Origin: Planctomycetota bacterium
GTDB lineage: Bacteria; Planctomycetota; JACQVV01; JASMLP01
Direction of reading: 5' to 3'
Assembly (NCBI GenBank): GCA_030748635.1
Contig: JASMLP010000147.1
Coordinates: 81,268-145,267 of the forward strand
Length of the DNA stretch: 64,000 nt
Shown: in pieces, positions 36,283 through 46,425 of the stretch
How the letters are laid out: every line of letters begins with the position of its first letter
Numbering within the stretch: position 1 is the stretch's first letter
The notes under the pieces: model-generated
Databases searched by the model: none
What the model saw: the letters and a program-made list of their open reading frames with translations, nothing else
What the model was told of the DNA's origin: nothing
Program-made: the position numbers and the translations under genes

Positions 36283-37818
36283 TTAATCGGATTTCGACCC
36301 GAACTCGATCCCTTGGGCCAATGGTAGATCGACCCCCCAGTTGATCGTCGAAGTCTGGCGTCTCATATAGGCCTTCCATGCATCCGATCCCGCCTCACGC
36401 CCCCCCCCGGTATCCTTTTCGCCTCCAAAAGCCCCGCCAATTTCGGCCCCACTGGTTCCAATATTGACGTTAGCGATTCCGCAGTCACTGCCCAGAGGAG
36501 AGAGAAACCGTTCCGCGACACGAAGACTGTCGGTGAATAGAGCGGAACTCAGCCCCTGGGGCACCGCATTTTGCTGATCGATCACATCTTCCAAGTTCGA
36601 ATAACGCATCACATAAAGAATCGGAGCAAAGGTTTCCTCGTGAACAATAGGCATATCGTGTCGAGCCGCGACCAACGTGGGTTCGACAAAATAGCCCTGA
36701 GCGCAAGATCCTTCTTCAATACGCCCCCCTCCGAACAGGATCTCGCCTCCTTGCTTCACCACATCCTGAAGCGCGGATACCATGTTTTCGATCGCAGTCC
36801 CATGAATCAATGGACCCATCAACACGCCTTCATCGAGGGGATTTCCAACCGGAACCTGCGCGTAGGCTTCACGCAATCGGGGAACAAATTCATCATAAAT
36901 CCCCTCATGCACAAAAAGGCGACGTGTCGTCGTACAGCGTTGCCCCGAGGTCCCTACGGAACCGAAAAGAACTCCGCGCAAAGCCAGGTCGAGATCAGCG
37001 TCTTCAGCCAGAATCACCGCGTTATTTCCTCCGAGCTCGAGTAAACAACGCCCCAATCGAGCCGCTACCGCGCCCCCGACCTCTCTCCCCATTCGACAAC
37101 TTCCGGTAGCAGAAACGAGAGGAATACGAGAATCTTCGACCAATCGTTTTCCGATCGGATCGACATCCCCCACCAGAAGAGTGGAAACTCCGGGAAAACC
37201 GTGCCTCGAGAAAACCTCGTGAGCAATCTTCTGAACGGCCACCGCACAGAGGGGGGTCTCGGGCGAGGGCTTCCAAACCAGAGAGTCTCCACAAACAGCG
37301 GCCACGAGCGCATTCCAACTCCAGACCGCAACCGGAAAATTGAATGCCGTCAACACCCCCACCACTCCCAGCGGATGCCACTGTTCGAACATCCTGTGGA
37401 GCGAACGCTCACTAGCCATCGTAAGGCCGTAAAGTTGCCGAGAGAGACCGACCGCGAAGTCTCCCATATCGATCATCTCTTGGACCTCACCCTCCCCCTC
37501 GGGAAGAATTTTTCCCATCTCCAAGGAGACCAGCGTTCCCAGAGCCCTCTTTTTTTTTCGCAACTCCAGACAAAGTTCTCGCACGACCTCGCCCCGGCGA
37601 GGAGGAGGAACCATCCGCCACACATCAAAGGCGTCCACCGCGTCTTGTACCACTCGTTCATAATCGCCAGAACCCGCTTGCAACACGGTCGCAATGGGCG
37701 AACCCGTACTCGGGTTGATGCTAACGAGTTCTTTTCCTTCTGGTCGAGCGATCCAACTCGCTCCACAAACACCGGAGTTGACTTCCGATAGCCCTAACTC
37801 TTTCAGCATAGCATCCAT
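36283..37818 (-). CDS. Aldehyde dehydrogenase, ALDH7/antiquitin-like (aminoadipate-semialdehyde dehydrogenase type)
   Basis: WHPLGVVGVLTAFNFPVAVWSWN, LELGGNNAVILAEDADLDLALRGVLFGSVGTSGQRCTTTRRLFVH, AFGGEKDTGGGREAGSDAWKAYMRRQTSTINWG. Confidence 0.88.
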   Translation of the reverse strand: MDAMLKELGLSEVNSGVCGASWIARPEGKELVSINPSTGSPIATVLQAGSGDYERVVQDAVDAFDVWRMVPPPRRGEVVRELCLELRKKKRALGTLVSLEMGKILPEGEGEVQEMIDMGDFAVGLSRQLYGLTMASERSLHRMFEQWHPLGVVGVLTAFNFPVAVWSWNALVAAVCGDSLVWKPSPETPLCAVAVQKIAHEVFSRHGFPGVSTLLVGDVDPIGKRLVEDSRIPLVSATGSCRMGREVGGAVAARLGRCLLELGGNNAVILAEDADLDLALRGVLFGSVGTSGQRCTTTRRLFVHEGIYDEFVPRLREAYAQVPVGNPLDEGVLMGPLIHGTAIENMVSALQDVVKQGGEILFGGGRIEEGSCAQGYFVEPTLVAARHDMPIVHEETFAPILYVMRYSNLEDVIDQQNAVPQGLSSALFTDSLRVAERFLSPLGSDCGIANVNIGTSGAEIGGAFGGEKDTGGGREAGSDAWKAYMRRQTSTINWGVDLPLAQGIEFGSKSD

Positions 37819-37933
37819 GATGACCCTCCCTCATTCTTGGCCCGCCCAGGAAATCCTGACGGTAGTGGGCGAATCTTACTGAGGGACGCAAAACGTCGCA
37901 AACTGTTCTTGCAACTCAAGGCCGGGTGTAGCT

Positions 37934-38512
37934 TCAGGACCGATCCGGCAATCGTTCCATACTCAAGCCCAGAGCCGAAACACGTGCCTCGATCTCTTCC
38001 TCCATGCTCTCCTGACCGAGAGACAACCCCCCAAAAAGGACTCCCTCGAAAGATCGGGCTCCGACCAGATAAAACGTACCGTGATCCTCGGGTCCCAGAA
38101 CGATATCGGTTTCATCCATTCGGGAAAACGCGTAATCAATGAGTTCAGGATCCACCTCCAGATCATCACTTCCCAGAAGCACGACCCGCTCTGCGCCCTG
38201 ACTAAACCCCCCATGAAAAGCGTGATCCAAGCGGGTCCCCAGATCCCCGTCGACCTGAGGCAAATAGTGGCTATCCCTCTGGAGCCAGTTACGATACCGA
38301 TCCAGAGGCTCAATCGGATGACAATAGAGGTGAAAAGTCATTCGATTTTCGGTCCACTGACTGAATCGTTCGATCACCTTCTCCGCCATTTCCCCGTACA
38401 GTTTGGCCGCCATGTCATCACCAAATTCGATGGCCATCCGGGTTTTCAGGTATCCCGGAGAGGGGTAGATCAGAAAAAGCCCTAGCAAGCGTGTGGAGTC
38501 GAGGGTAGGCAT
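37934..38512 (-). CDS. DUF2064 (TIGR04282-type) glycosyltransferase-like protein
   Basis: LLGLFLIYPSPGYLKTRMA...GDLGTRLDHAFHGGF...VVLLGSDDLEVDPELI..ALGPEDHG-like DIVLGPEDHGTFYLVG. Confidence 0.75.
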   Translation of the reverse strand: MPTLDSTRLLGLFLIYPSPGYLKTRMAIEFGDDMAAKLYGEMAEKVIERFSQWTENRMTFHLYCHPIEPLDRYRNWLQRDSHYLPQVDGDLGTRLDHAFHGGFSQGAERVVLLGSDDLEVDPELIDYAFSRMDETDIVLGPEDHGTFYLVGARSFEGVLFGGLSLGQESMEEEIEARVSALGLSMERLPDRS

Positions 38513-38777
38513 GGAGAACATTGTACCCCAGGAATCCTCAACAGGTGAGTCCCTGACATCAGAGATCGCAAAAGGCAAAGACGTAACACTCCTCTGTTAC
38601 CAACCGAAACCACCTCCCCTCTCCCGATCCGCCCCACAACACCGCAAACTACTTCATGACAACAATTTGCGATATCCCCAAAAGAAGGAACGGTTCTTGC
38701 TCCTATTTCCTGACGACGGATTCGGTCGACAGGGGGATATGGACTGACCCATACCCTTCCACGGGAGATACCTCACG

Positions 38778-39869
38778 ATGTCTCGATTCGACCTGCCACA
38801 GACCCTAAAGCCTCTGCGCGCTCTCAGCCTGGCCTCCATTTTTCTCGCAGCCCTGAGCTGCGTGCCATCCAACGGCCCTACCACGCCAACTCCACCTCCG
38901 GCACCACCCGCCCCCACCTACGAGGTCGCGGCCTGGGCTCCCTGGACACACCTCGGTTCTGTCAAAAAATCCCTGACAGATAACATGGGAACCATCGATG
39001 TCGCCCACCTGTTCTGGTACTGGCTCGACAGCGACTATCGGGTCAAAGGTCGTAGCTATGTCGATCCCCAACTGGTCAACACTCTCCGACAAAATGGAGT
39101 GACCATTATTCCGACCGTCACCGATGGATTTGTAAACGGCCGAGTTCTCGGAACGCTCTCCAACAGCACACGTCGTTCCCAGCACATCCAAGATCTCGTC
39201 GATCTTGTCGTGAAAAACAACTACGACGGAGTCGACCTCGACTACGAAAACATCGGAGCTTCTGGTCGAGACCTGTTCAGCGCCTTTGTCGAAGACCTGG
39301 CGATGGAACTGCACAGAAAAAACAAATTACTCAGCATCACCGTGTACTCGAAATCCAGTTCTCCTGGTCGCTGGAACACTCAGAAATCCCACGATTATCA
39401 GCGTATCGGTGCCGCGGCGGATCGGATCAACGTCATGAGCTACGGATACGGATATGCCGGTGGACCTCCCAACCCTATCGGACCGGTTCACTACCTGGAA
39501 AAAAACTTCGCCTTTGCCATAACGAAGATTCCGGCCAAGAAGATATTTCTCGGTATCCCCTTCTACGGCAGAGATTGGGCCGCGGGTGAAAAAGGAAAGT
39601 CCTTGACCCACCCGAGTGTGGCCAGCCGAATCGCCACCTACAACCCAACCATATCCTATGAATCCAAGAATGGGGAATCCTCCTTCACCTACACCAAAAG
39701 CGGAGTGAAACATACCGTCTGGTTTCAGTCGCCCCAAGGAATCGCGGACAAGATGAAGGTCGTCACCAAATACGGACTGGGGGGAATCGCTATCTGGCGC
39801 CTGGGCAATGAAGACCCCAGGCTCTGGGACTCCATCCGAAAAGGCCTCAAACCCGGCGCTGGTCAGTAA
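38778..39869 (+). CDS. GH18-family glycoside hydrolase-like secreted protein
   Basis: NNYDGVDLDYENIG matches the GH18 DxxDxDxE motif; signal sequence and Pro/Thr linker; C-terminal KYGLGGIAIWRLGNEDPRLW. Confidence 0.85.
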   Translation: MSRFDLPQTLKPLRALSLASIFLAALSCVPSNGPTTPTPPPAPPAPTYEVAAWAPWTHLGSVKKSLTDNMGTIDVAHLFWYWLDSDYRVKGRSYVDPQLVNTLRQNGVTIIPTVTDGFVNGRVLGTLSNSTRRSQHIQDLVDLVVKNNYDGVDLDYENIGASGRDLFSAFVEDLAMELHRKNKLLSITVYSKSSSPGRWNTQKSHDYQRIGAAADRINVMSYGYGYAGGPPNPIGPVHYLEKNFAFAITKIPAKKIFLGIPFYGRDWAAGEKGKSLTHPSVASRIATYNPTISYESKNGESSFTYTKSGVKHTVWFQSPQGIADKMKVVTKYGLGGIAIWRLGNEDPRLWDSIRKGLKPGAGQ

Positions 39870-39925
39870 CAGAATTTTGCGATCGAGGGTCTTTGCCCTC
39901 AATACAAATCATTCTTATCCCCGAA

Positions 39926-39948
39926 GCCCAGCGCCTCAGGTGCTGGGC
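39926..39948 (-). terminator. Stem-loop overlapping the stop codon of the GlmS-like gene
   Basis: gcccagc / gctgggc, 9-nt loop. No clear U-tract; low confidence as terminator. Confidence 0.3.
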
Positions 39949-42900
39949 GACGCCCCCTCGATCGCAAAGATGGTCTCGGCAATCCGGTCCACCGATCGGG
40001 TAAGAAGAAACTCTGGGCTAAGAGCTTCGAGATAACGCTCTTCCCAGACGACATTGGCCTCTTCGACCGCATTGCGAATTTCCTCCAACTTGGACCCCAG
40101 CAGAGACTGCTTCTCGCCCAGTTCGAGGTGCTCGACAAAGGACAGGTGCACCAGCAGCAAACGTGTCACCCGAGCTCGATCATCGAGCAAAGGTAAAACC
40201 AAAAGTCGCTTTTGATCCGACTTCCCAATCCCCAGATAGAGCTCCCGCCGCATCACAATCGTGCGTTTGTTACCGACCAAAGGAGCCCCAGAATCGGCTC
40301 GACTTTTCATCGCCTGGGCAACCCCAGCCTTCTTGAGAGTTTCAATTCGTGACTCTTCATGGGGTCGACCGAACGCGTCCAGTCCTTCTACAGAATAAAC
40401 GGTGTAACCGGCAACTTCATGAACAGAAGACTGCAAAGCCCGTAACGTCGACACGTCACGAAATCCGACCTGATCCACTCCCACCTGCAATTCCCTCAGG
40501 ACATCAAAAAGAGACCCTTGAGGAAATCCTTCCGGCCGACTGGTTCCAACCGTGACCGTTTTGGCCTGATGTTTGATCGCATCAATCGGACGAGACAGGT
40601 CATCGATTGCGCGCCCCAAATGATTGAGAAACTCATCCACGACATTCTCGTAAGTGGGGGGACGATCGAACTCGACCACAAAATCCGAGAGAGGAGCCTT
40701 TCCCTGAACATACTTGAATAACAGGGCCAGGTTTGCGCAGGTATCAGATTCCAGCGAGGAGGCATAGCGACGTTCTTGTTTTCGACGACAAAAATCTCGA
40801 TAAGAAAGATCCAGAAAACCCCTCAGTTCCTGATCGGAAAGAAGACGGGAAAGGTCCTGGCTCATCCCACCGGACCAGATACGAGCTACCAATTCGGATC
40901 GAATGTGCCCGAAGAATTGGCTCTCTTTATCCAAAGCTCGCGCCGCCGCATATCCCCAAAGATGTCCCGCCATTGTGCACAAAACCAATGAAATCGATTC
41001 CGAAGCTCTCGGGATATGTAGAACATGAACCGCATAAGGGTCAAAGCGCGTCTCCTCCTCGCTGGCGATCACAACCGGCTGAGCCTTGTGCGCCTTGAAA
41101 ATCGCGACATCTTTGACCAGATCCCCCAAAACCGACTCGCGGCTTCCCGCCGCGCATACCAAGAGCAACGGTTCGCTGGAAAGATCGATATGCTTCTTGT
41201 CTTCCACGACATCACAGGCGATCGATTTGTAACAAAGCTCGCTCAGCTTGATTCGGATTTCCTGAGCGGCAATAAAATTGGGGCCACTCCCTACAACCGC
41301 CCAATGCTTTTGAGTAGGAGCCAGCGCCTGCGCCGACTCATTGATGGACTCATGATCCGCGTGGATACGTGCCAGCATGGCCGGAAGACTTCGAAGCTCC
41401 TCGAGTCCTGCCGCGATATCTTTCATATCCATGGTTTCGAAAATCCGAGCAAACTGCAAAGCCAGCACCGCCCCCGCAGTTACCTGCGAATAGAAGGCTT
41501 TTGTGCTCGCCACTGACATCTCGACATCCCGACCGTCGGAAGTATAAAAAACACCATCGACCTTATGGGTCACATCCGAGCCCCGCCGATTGACAATCGC
41601 CAAGGTGTAGGCTCCCCTCGAGATCGCGAGATCGACAGCACGATTCGTATCGGTCGTCGTTCCACTTTGAGTCACCGCAATCACCAGAGAGTCTGTCATG
41701 TCCGGGGAAAGAGCAAACCCGGAGAATTCACTCGACTTCAGCCCATAAACCGACACATTCGCTCCCGTCAACTGACGACCTACCAGCGCGGAGCAAGCCT
41801 GCCCAGCCACCGCCGCGGTTCCCTGACCGATAAAAACAATCCGACGAATCCGTCCCTGCTGAAGAGCCTCGACAACCCGACTGGGCAAAATCTCTTCGCC
41901 CAAATTGAAGGAAATCTCTTTCTTGGACCCCGAACGCTTTACATCAAATTTTCCTTGAAGAGTTTTTGATACCGACCGGGGAGCCTCGGAGATTTCCTTG
42001 GCGAAAAAGTGCTCAAAATCGGATCGATCTATATCTCGAGTTGTAATCTCCGCCGTTTTGAGATCTTCCTCCGTCCACGTCATCGGCGTCCCGTCGTACC
42101 AGATTCCACGGATCGCCTGAAGCCCCGAGCCTCGCCGGACATCGATGCAAAGAATCTGTCCGTTCGATTGCGGCTTCGAGGGGTCCCGAAGAGCCTCTCC
42201 GTCCATCCGGAGATACGAGGAAGTTTCCTCAACCACCCCATACACCTCGGATGCATAAATTATTCGCCCTTCAGCCAATCCGACATAGATCGACTGTCCG
42301 GAGCCCCGAAGAGCCAGAAACACCTGTCCGGGCGATCGGTCGGTCTCCAAAGCGACGGCATGCGAGCCCTCGAATTCATTCACGGTTCGGCGAAAAGCCT
42401 CTAAAGGCTCAACCCCCTGTGAAAGATGTCGTTCGGCCAGAACGGGGATCACCTTGGCATCCGTGGTGATCGTAGAGGCAATGCAACGACCGGTCTCCTG
42501 CTCATGAATTCGACGCAACTCATCGAAGTTGTCGATATCTCCATTCATGGCGGCTACAACCACCCCGGAACTCTCCTCACGGTCACCCAGAGTTCTACCA
42601 TCCAGCGGATGACAGTTGGGCACATTGATAATGCCGTTGGAGGCCCATCGAGTGTGAGCCATCAAACGAACTTTCACTCCTGGGTGAACCAAAGCAGCCC
42701 GCAAAAGTCCATCCTTCGAAATGGCTTCCCGAAGAGCTCGCGCGTTGTCCCCCATTTTTCCGATCTCTGAGGCCACCTTGTAAAGAAACGTGATCGAGGG
42801 ACTCCCCGAGGAGACATTCCATAGGACGGAACCGTTTGCCGCGTCCTGAATTCCACGACGGCGGACCGATTCTTCCGCCAATCCACTAGACAGCCAGGAC

Positions 42901-43508
42901 TCTTCGATCTCTTGGAGTTGGTTCAAGTCGACTGGGGAGAGAGAACAAGAAAGTCCGAGGGAATCTCTACCACGAACTTCGAGTCGATCCATCGCATCGA
43001 GAACGATTTGAATCCGATGATATTCCCGAAAGACAGAATCGGTCCCGGTAGAAAACAGATCTTCTCCCATCAGGGCGAGAATCGGATCACGCTTGGCCAG
43101 CACCTCTTTTTCCAGAGCCCAGCTGACATCTCGAACTCGAACCAAGGCCGCGTTAACCGATTCGATCACCTGAGAGGAAAGTGCAGAACCCTTTCCCAGT
43201 AAACTCTCCTCCCGAAAAGAAAACGCATCGAGACGACTGGCAAGTTCTTTCAGAGATTTCCAGGTATCTATATTTCTCAAAACCGGAACCAGGTTCGAAT
43301 AGCTCTTGAGAACCTGAACATAATCCTCCAGCCCGACAAGACGCCCTTCTCCCCCAGCATACTCCTTCGCCTCAATCGTCCCGGAATAAAGTTGAGAGAT
43401 ATTTCGCTGCTCGAGAGCCGAAACAACCTCCGCGATCACTTCCGACGAAGGAATATCCTCTCCCGATTGAAGAGGATCGATTTCAATAATTCCGACCAAT
43501 CCACACAT
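39936..43508 (-). CDS. Giant GlmS-like protein (class II glutamine amidotransferase plus two SIS domains, with insertions and C-terminal extension)
   Basis: MCGLVGIIE nucleophile start, VRGRDSLGLS, RLMAHTRWASNGIINVPNCHPLD, SIS IGQGTAAVAGQA..VIAVTQSGTTTDTNRAVDLA, second SIS, GlmS-like C-tail AKTVTVG. Confidence 0.82.
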   Translation of the reverse strand: MCGLVGIIEIDPLQSGEDIPSSEVIAEVVSALEQRNISQLYSGTIEAKEYAGGEGRLVGLEDYVQVLKSYSNLVPVLRNIDTWKSLKELASRLDAFSFREESLLGKGSALSSQVIESVNAALVRVRDVSWALEKEVLAKRDPILALMGEDLFSTGTDSVFREYHRIQIVLDAMDRLEVRGRDSLGLSCSLSPVDLNQLQEIEESWLSSGLAEESVRRRGIQDAANGSVLWNVSSGSPSITFLYKVASEIGKMGDNARALREAISKDGLLRAALVHPGVKVRLMAHTRWASNGIINVPNCHPLDGRTLGDREESSGVVVAAMNGDIDNFDELRRIHEQETGRCIASTITTDAKVIPVLAERHLSQGVEPLEAFRRTVNEFEGSHAVALETDRSPGQVFLALRGSGQSIYVGLAEGRIIYASEVYGVVEETSSYLRMDGEALRDPSKPQSNGQILCIDVRRGSGLQAIRGIWYDGTPMTWTEEDLKTAEITTRDIDRSDFEHFFAKEISEAPRSVSKTLQGKFDVKRSGSKKEISFNLGEEILPSRVVEALQQGRIRRIVFIGQGTAAVAGQACSALVGRQLTGANVSVYGLKSSEFSGFALSPDMTDSLVIAVTQSGTTTDTNRAVDLAISRGAYTLAIVNRRGSDVTHKVDGVFYTSDGRDVEMSVASTKAFYSQVTAGAVLALQFARIFETMDMKDIAAGLEELRSLPAMLARIHADHESINESAQALAPTQKHWAVVGSGPNFIAAQEIRIKLSELCYKSIACDVVEDKKHIDLSSEPLLLVCAAGSRESVLGDLVKDVAIFKAHKAQPVVIASEEETRFDPYAVHVLHIPRASESISLVLCTMAGHLWGYAAARALDKESQFFGHIRSELVARIWSGGMSQDLSRLLSDQELRGFLDLSYRDFCRRKQERRYASSLESDTCANLALLFKYVQGKAPLSDFVVEFDRPPTYENVVDEFLNHLGRAIDDLSRPIDAIKHQAKTVTVGTSRPEGFPQGSLFDVLRELQVGVDQVGFRDVSTLRALQSSVHEVAGYTVYSVEGLDAFGRPHEESRIETLKKAGVAQAMKSRADSGAPLVGNKRTIVMRRELYLGIGKSDQKRLLVLPLLDDRARVTRLLLVHLSFVEHLELGEKQSLLGSKLEEIRNAVEEANVVWEERYLEALSPEFLLTRSVDRIAETIFAIEGASPST

Positions 43509-43689
43509 AAGCGTTCCGTACTCCGGAAACAACGAACCGTTCTCCGAGGCCTTCCCCTGAGTAACAAGAGGCGCAGATCCTAACCGAGCTTTCCCGGAGT
43601 CGCCACCCGACTCTTTGACAGAACCAGACCCATGAGCTTAGGATCGCTTGAGGCATCCGATCCGCTCATCGACGCAGGAACCCCAAAAA

Positions 43690-45261
43690 ATGTCTGAAAA
43701 ATGGATTCAACTCGCCCTAACCCTGGCTCTCCTCCTCCTTTTCCCGACCCAGGAAAACCTACTGGCTCAGGAAGCGCCGCCCAAACCGGAAAAACAACAA
43801 CCTCCGAAATCTCCTCCGTCCGAGCCGAAGCCCCCGGCCAGTTCCCCGGAAAAAACCCCTCCCGCTGAGTCGGACCCCTCGAACAGTTCGCCGGCAAAAG
43901 CCCCTTCCAAGAACACAAATCGTTCCGAACCGACCTACAAACTCAATCTCGGCCTGTACTACCGGGTCGACTGGCCCGACTCAAGCCGCCAATTCATGAT
44001 ACCGTTCTTCGATTCTAGCTACGACCGATCCCGCCAGATGAACCAATTTAGACTCTGGCCGCTACTCTCGGGATACTACACGGACCAGCAGTCCGACTAC
44101 TGGTACAGTTTTCCCCTCTTCACCGTGGCCGGCACTCTCCAGCGACCCGATCTTCGTGTCTCCGGCTTCGCTTCACTCCCCCTGCTCACCTTTCAGTACG
44201 AAGTCGAACAGGAGTCCAGAAATCAACACTCTTCCCAGTGGTTCTGCCTTCCTCTTCTTTCTCTGGTCAGCAAACAGAGTGGTCCACGCGGAACCGTGCA
44301 CATCGAGGAAATGACCTGGGCCTCCCCCTTTCTCCACAACTTCGAACAGTCCCTCAGCGCCAAGAAAGATGGTAAGAACAAAAAGCTTCAGATCGAAAAG
44401 CTCGAACTAGCTCCTCTCCATTTCCTGCTCTCTCGAGGGCGAGCCCAGTACGATCTCAGCATAATCAGCGATACTCGCTGGCAAAACGATCGCCGTTTTC
44501 GACTTTTTCAGACACTCGATCTTTCTGTGATTGAATTTCACAAAAGATACAATTCTCGTTTTCCTGGATACGAAATATCCAAACTCCAGCAAAGAGTGCG
44601 TGACATTCAAGGAGAACGAGCTCTCAAAGTGGATGAAATCCCCTTTGATTCTCAAGGCACTCCAACCACCCACTTCGGCTTCTTGGACCCTTTTTTCAGT
44701 GTCGAGTCCAACGCCAACGGATACCAACGCATCGAGTGGATGCCTTTTTTCAGCCACACCTCAGACTCGAATTCAAATCGTTGGACCCTCCCCTTCATGT
44801 TCATGGAAATCGAAGACGGAAAACCACACTTTCGCCCCATTCGCGCGCTACAAAAAAGTTTTCCTCTGGCCTATCACGATGAAAATTCAGGACGCACCGA
44901 CGTCCTCTGGCCTCTGATTTCCTGGGCAAACCTTCCAGAAATAGACCAAACGGATTTTCGAATCCGATTCCTCGTGGACTACCAGCAACGACAGGACCTT
45001 CTTCAACTCCAAATGGCCATGGGCATGCTCTACAATCACCAGGCGGGCCCAGGAGGACACAAGAAAGACATTCTGGGGGGACTCCTCTTTTCCGATATAG
45101 AACATAAAAGCCGTTCGTTTCGGCGCTGGGACATCCTCAAGGGCTTTCTCTTCGGTTACGAAGAACGCGCCGATCATGATGTGGTGGAGCTATTCCGGTT
45201 TTTCAGATTCAAAACCCGGACCGACAAACAGGCCGCCACCCCCCCGAAGAAAACCGAATAA
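43690..45261 (+). CDS. Secreted hypothetical protein with W-x-P-L repeats, beta-barrel-like
   Basis: Signal peptide, P/K/E-rich linker, recurrent [WF]-x-[FL]-P-[LF]-[LF] motifs (WPLLSGYY, WYSFPLF, WFCLPLLS, WTLPFMF, WPLISW). Confidence 0.6.
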   Translation: MSEKWIQLALTLALLLLFPTQENLLAQEAPPKPEKQQPPKSPPSEPKPPASSPEKTPPAESDPSNSSPAKAPSKNTNRSEPTYKLNLGLYYRVDWPDSSRQFMIPFFDSSYDRSRQMNQFRLWPLLSGYYTDQQSDYWYSFPLFTVAGTLQRPDLRVSGFASLPLLTFQYEVEQESRNQHSSQWFCLPLLSLVSKQSGPRGTVHIEEMTWASPFLHNFEQSLSAKKDGKNKKLQIEKLELAPLHFLLSRGRAQYDLSIISDTRWQNDRRFRLFQTLDLSVIEFHKRYNSRFPGYEISKLQQRVRDIQGERALKVDEIPFDSQGTPTTHFGFLDPFFSVESNANGYQRIEWMPFFSHTSDSNSNRWTLPFMFMEIEDGKPHFRPIRALQKSFPLAYHDENSGRTDVLWPLISWANLPEIDQTDFRIRFLVDYQQRQDLLQLQMAMGMLYNHQAGPGGHKKDILGGLLFSDIEHKSRSFRRWDILKGFLFGYEERADHDVVELFRFFRFKTRTDKQAATPPKKTE

Positions 45262-45299
45262 CGGCTCTGACCCCTTTACAAGGCCTCCAGAGCCGTTAT
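45258..45299 (+). terminator. Stem-loop embedding the stop codon of the W-x-P-L gene
   Basis: Perfect 12-bp inverted repeat ataacggctctg / cagagccgttat; no U-tract. Confidence 0.45.
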
Positions 45300-45390
45300 C
45301 ATCTCGATCCCGCAATATCTGTTTGCCATACCCATCGGAATCCATTGCCACTCCGGATACCCCGTTTTCCTGAGTGGTTGAGAGTACAGC

Positions 45391-46425
45391 ATGGCCACCA
45401 AAGATCTGAAAAAAGTTCACGAGTTTCTCTGGAAAAAATACGTCGAGTATTCGAGTGACCTCCCACCCAATATCGACGACAACTCCGCTCTGGAAGTACT
45501 TCAGGAATACTACGAAAACCACCCCCTCGAAAGTCACAAGGAGTTTTATTTTTACGGCATACTCCTGTTCGAAGTGGCCAGCGAATGTCCTGAGAAACAA
45601 CTCGACTACTGGGCCAAAGCCAAGGTCATTCTCGACAAGTATCGAGCTTTCAGCGGTGAAACGGACTGGGAGGAAATCGAAGACCGACTCGAAGATATCG
45701 ACCAGTATCTCAAAGAAAAAGATCTCTTGGCTCAAGTCACCGCGGCAGGAGAAACCCTGATCCACGCCAGCGGTGGCCTCCTCGAAACCCTCGAAGGATC
45801 TGAAGTCACCGGCCCGGACCTCCCACCGGACATGGTCCTGATACCCGAAGGCCACTTCATCTTTGGTGATGGGGTGGAAAAGACATTACCCGCCTTTCTC
45901 ATGGACCGCTATCCGGTCAGCAACTCGCAATTCCAGACCTTCCTCGAAGACACGGGATACCGAAAACCAAAATTCGTCCGGGACAATCGGTTCAATCGGC
46001 CCGAACAGCCGGTCGTGGGCATCAGCCTCATGGACGCCAAAAAATACGCTCGCTGGTCGGGCAAAGATATCCCTACCGAGGAACAGTGGGAAAAAGCCTG
46101 CCGAGGTAGTGACGGTCGCCCCTTTCCGTGGGGAGACACCCCTCCCAGCGAAGAGCAGGCGGATTTTGGCCAAAACCCCGAAGAAGGTGGTGCGGCGGAT
46201 ATCGGAAACAATGGGGACGGTCAGTCGGAATACGGCTGCGAGAACATCGTCGGCTCGGTCTGGGAATGGACAAACACCTCCCACGAATCGGTCGAAAACA
46301 GCAAAGTGATTCGAGGGGGCTCCTGGTGTGACTCTCCCCGCTACATCAACTGCACATCCCGACTCCCCGTACTGACACGCGAAAAGTCTGACAACCTAGG
46401 ATTTCGCTGCTGTAAACCGATCTAA
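45391..46425 (+). CDS. FGE-sulfatase/SUMF1-domain protein
   Basis: DMVLIPEGHFIFGDG...FLMDRYPVSNSQFQTFLEDTGY...RWSGKDIPTEEQWEKACRG..PFPWGD..GSVWEWT..VIRGGSWCDSP..LGFRCCKP; about 130-aa N-terminal extension. Confidence 0.87.
   Translation: MATKDLKKVHEFLWKKYVEYSSDLPPNIDDNSALEVLQEYYENHPLESHKEFYFYGILLFEVASECPEKQLDYWAKAKVILDKYRAFSGETDWEEIEDRLEDIDQYLKEKDLLAQVTAAGETLIHASGGLLETLEGSEVTGPDLPPDMVLIPEGHFIFGDGVEKTLPAFLMDRYPVSNSQFQTFLEDTGYRKPKFVRDNRFNRPEQPVVGISLMDAKKYARWSGKDIPTEEQWEKACRGSDGRPFPWGDTPPSEEQADFGQNPEEGGAADIGNNGDGQSEYGCENIVGSVWEWTNTSHESVENSKVIRGGSWCDSPRYINCTSRLPVLTREKSDNLGFRCCKPI

Noticed and set aside
36399-36410. C9 tract in the aldehyde dehydrogenase gene as a phase-variation site
   Set aside because: Encodes the Gly run of a motif that looks typical of this ALDH family (DTGGGREAG), so it is explained by protein sequence.
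38493-38747. 84-aa ORF overlapping the start of the DUF2064 gene on the opposite strand
   Set aside because: Overlaps a supported CDS, no recognisable domain, no convincing ribosome-binding site.
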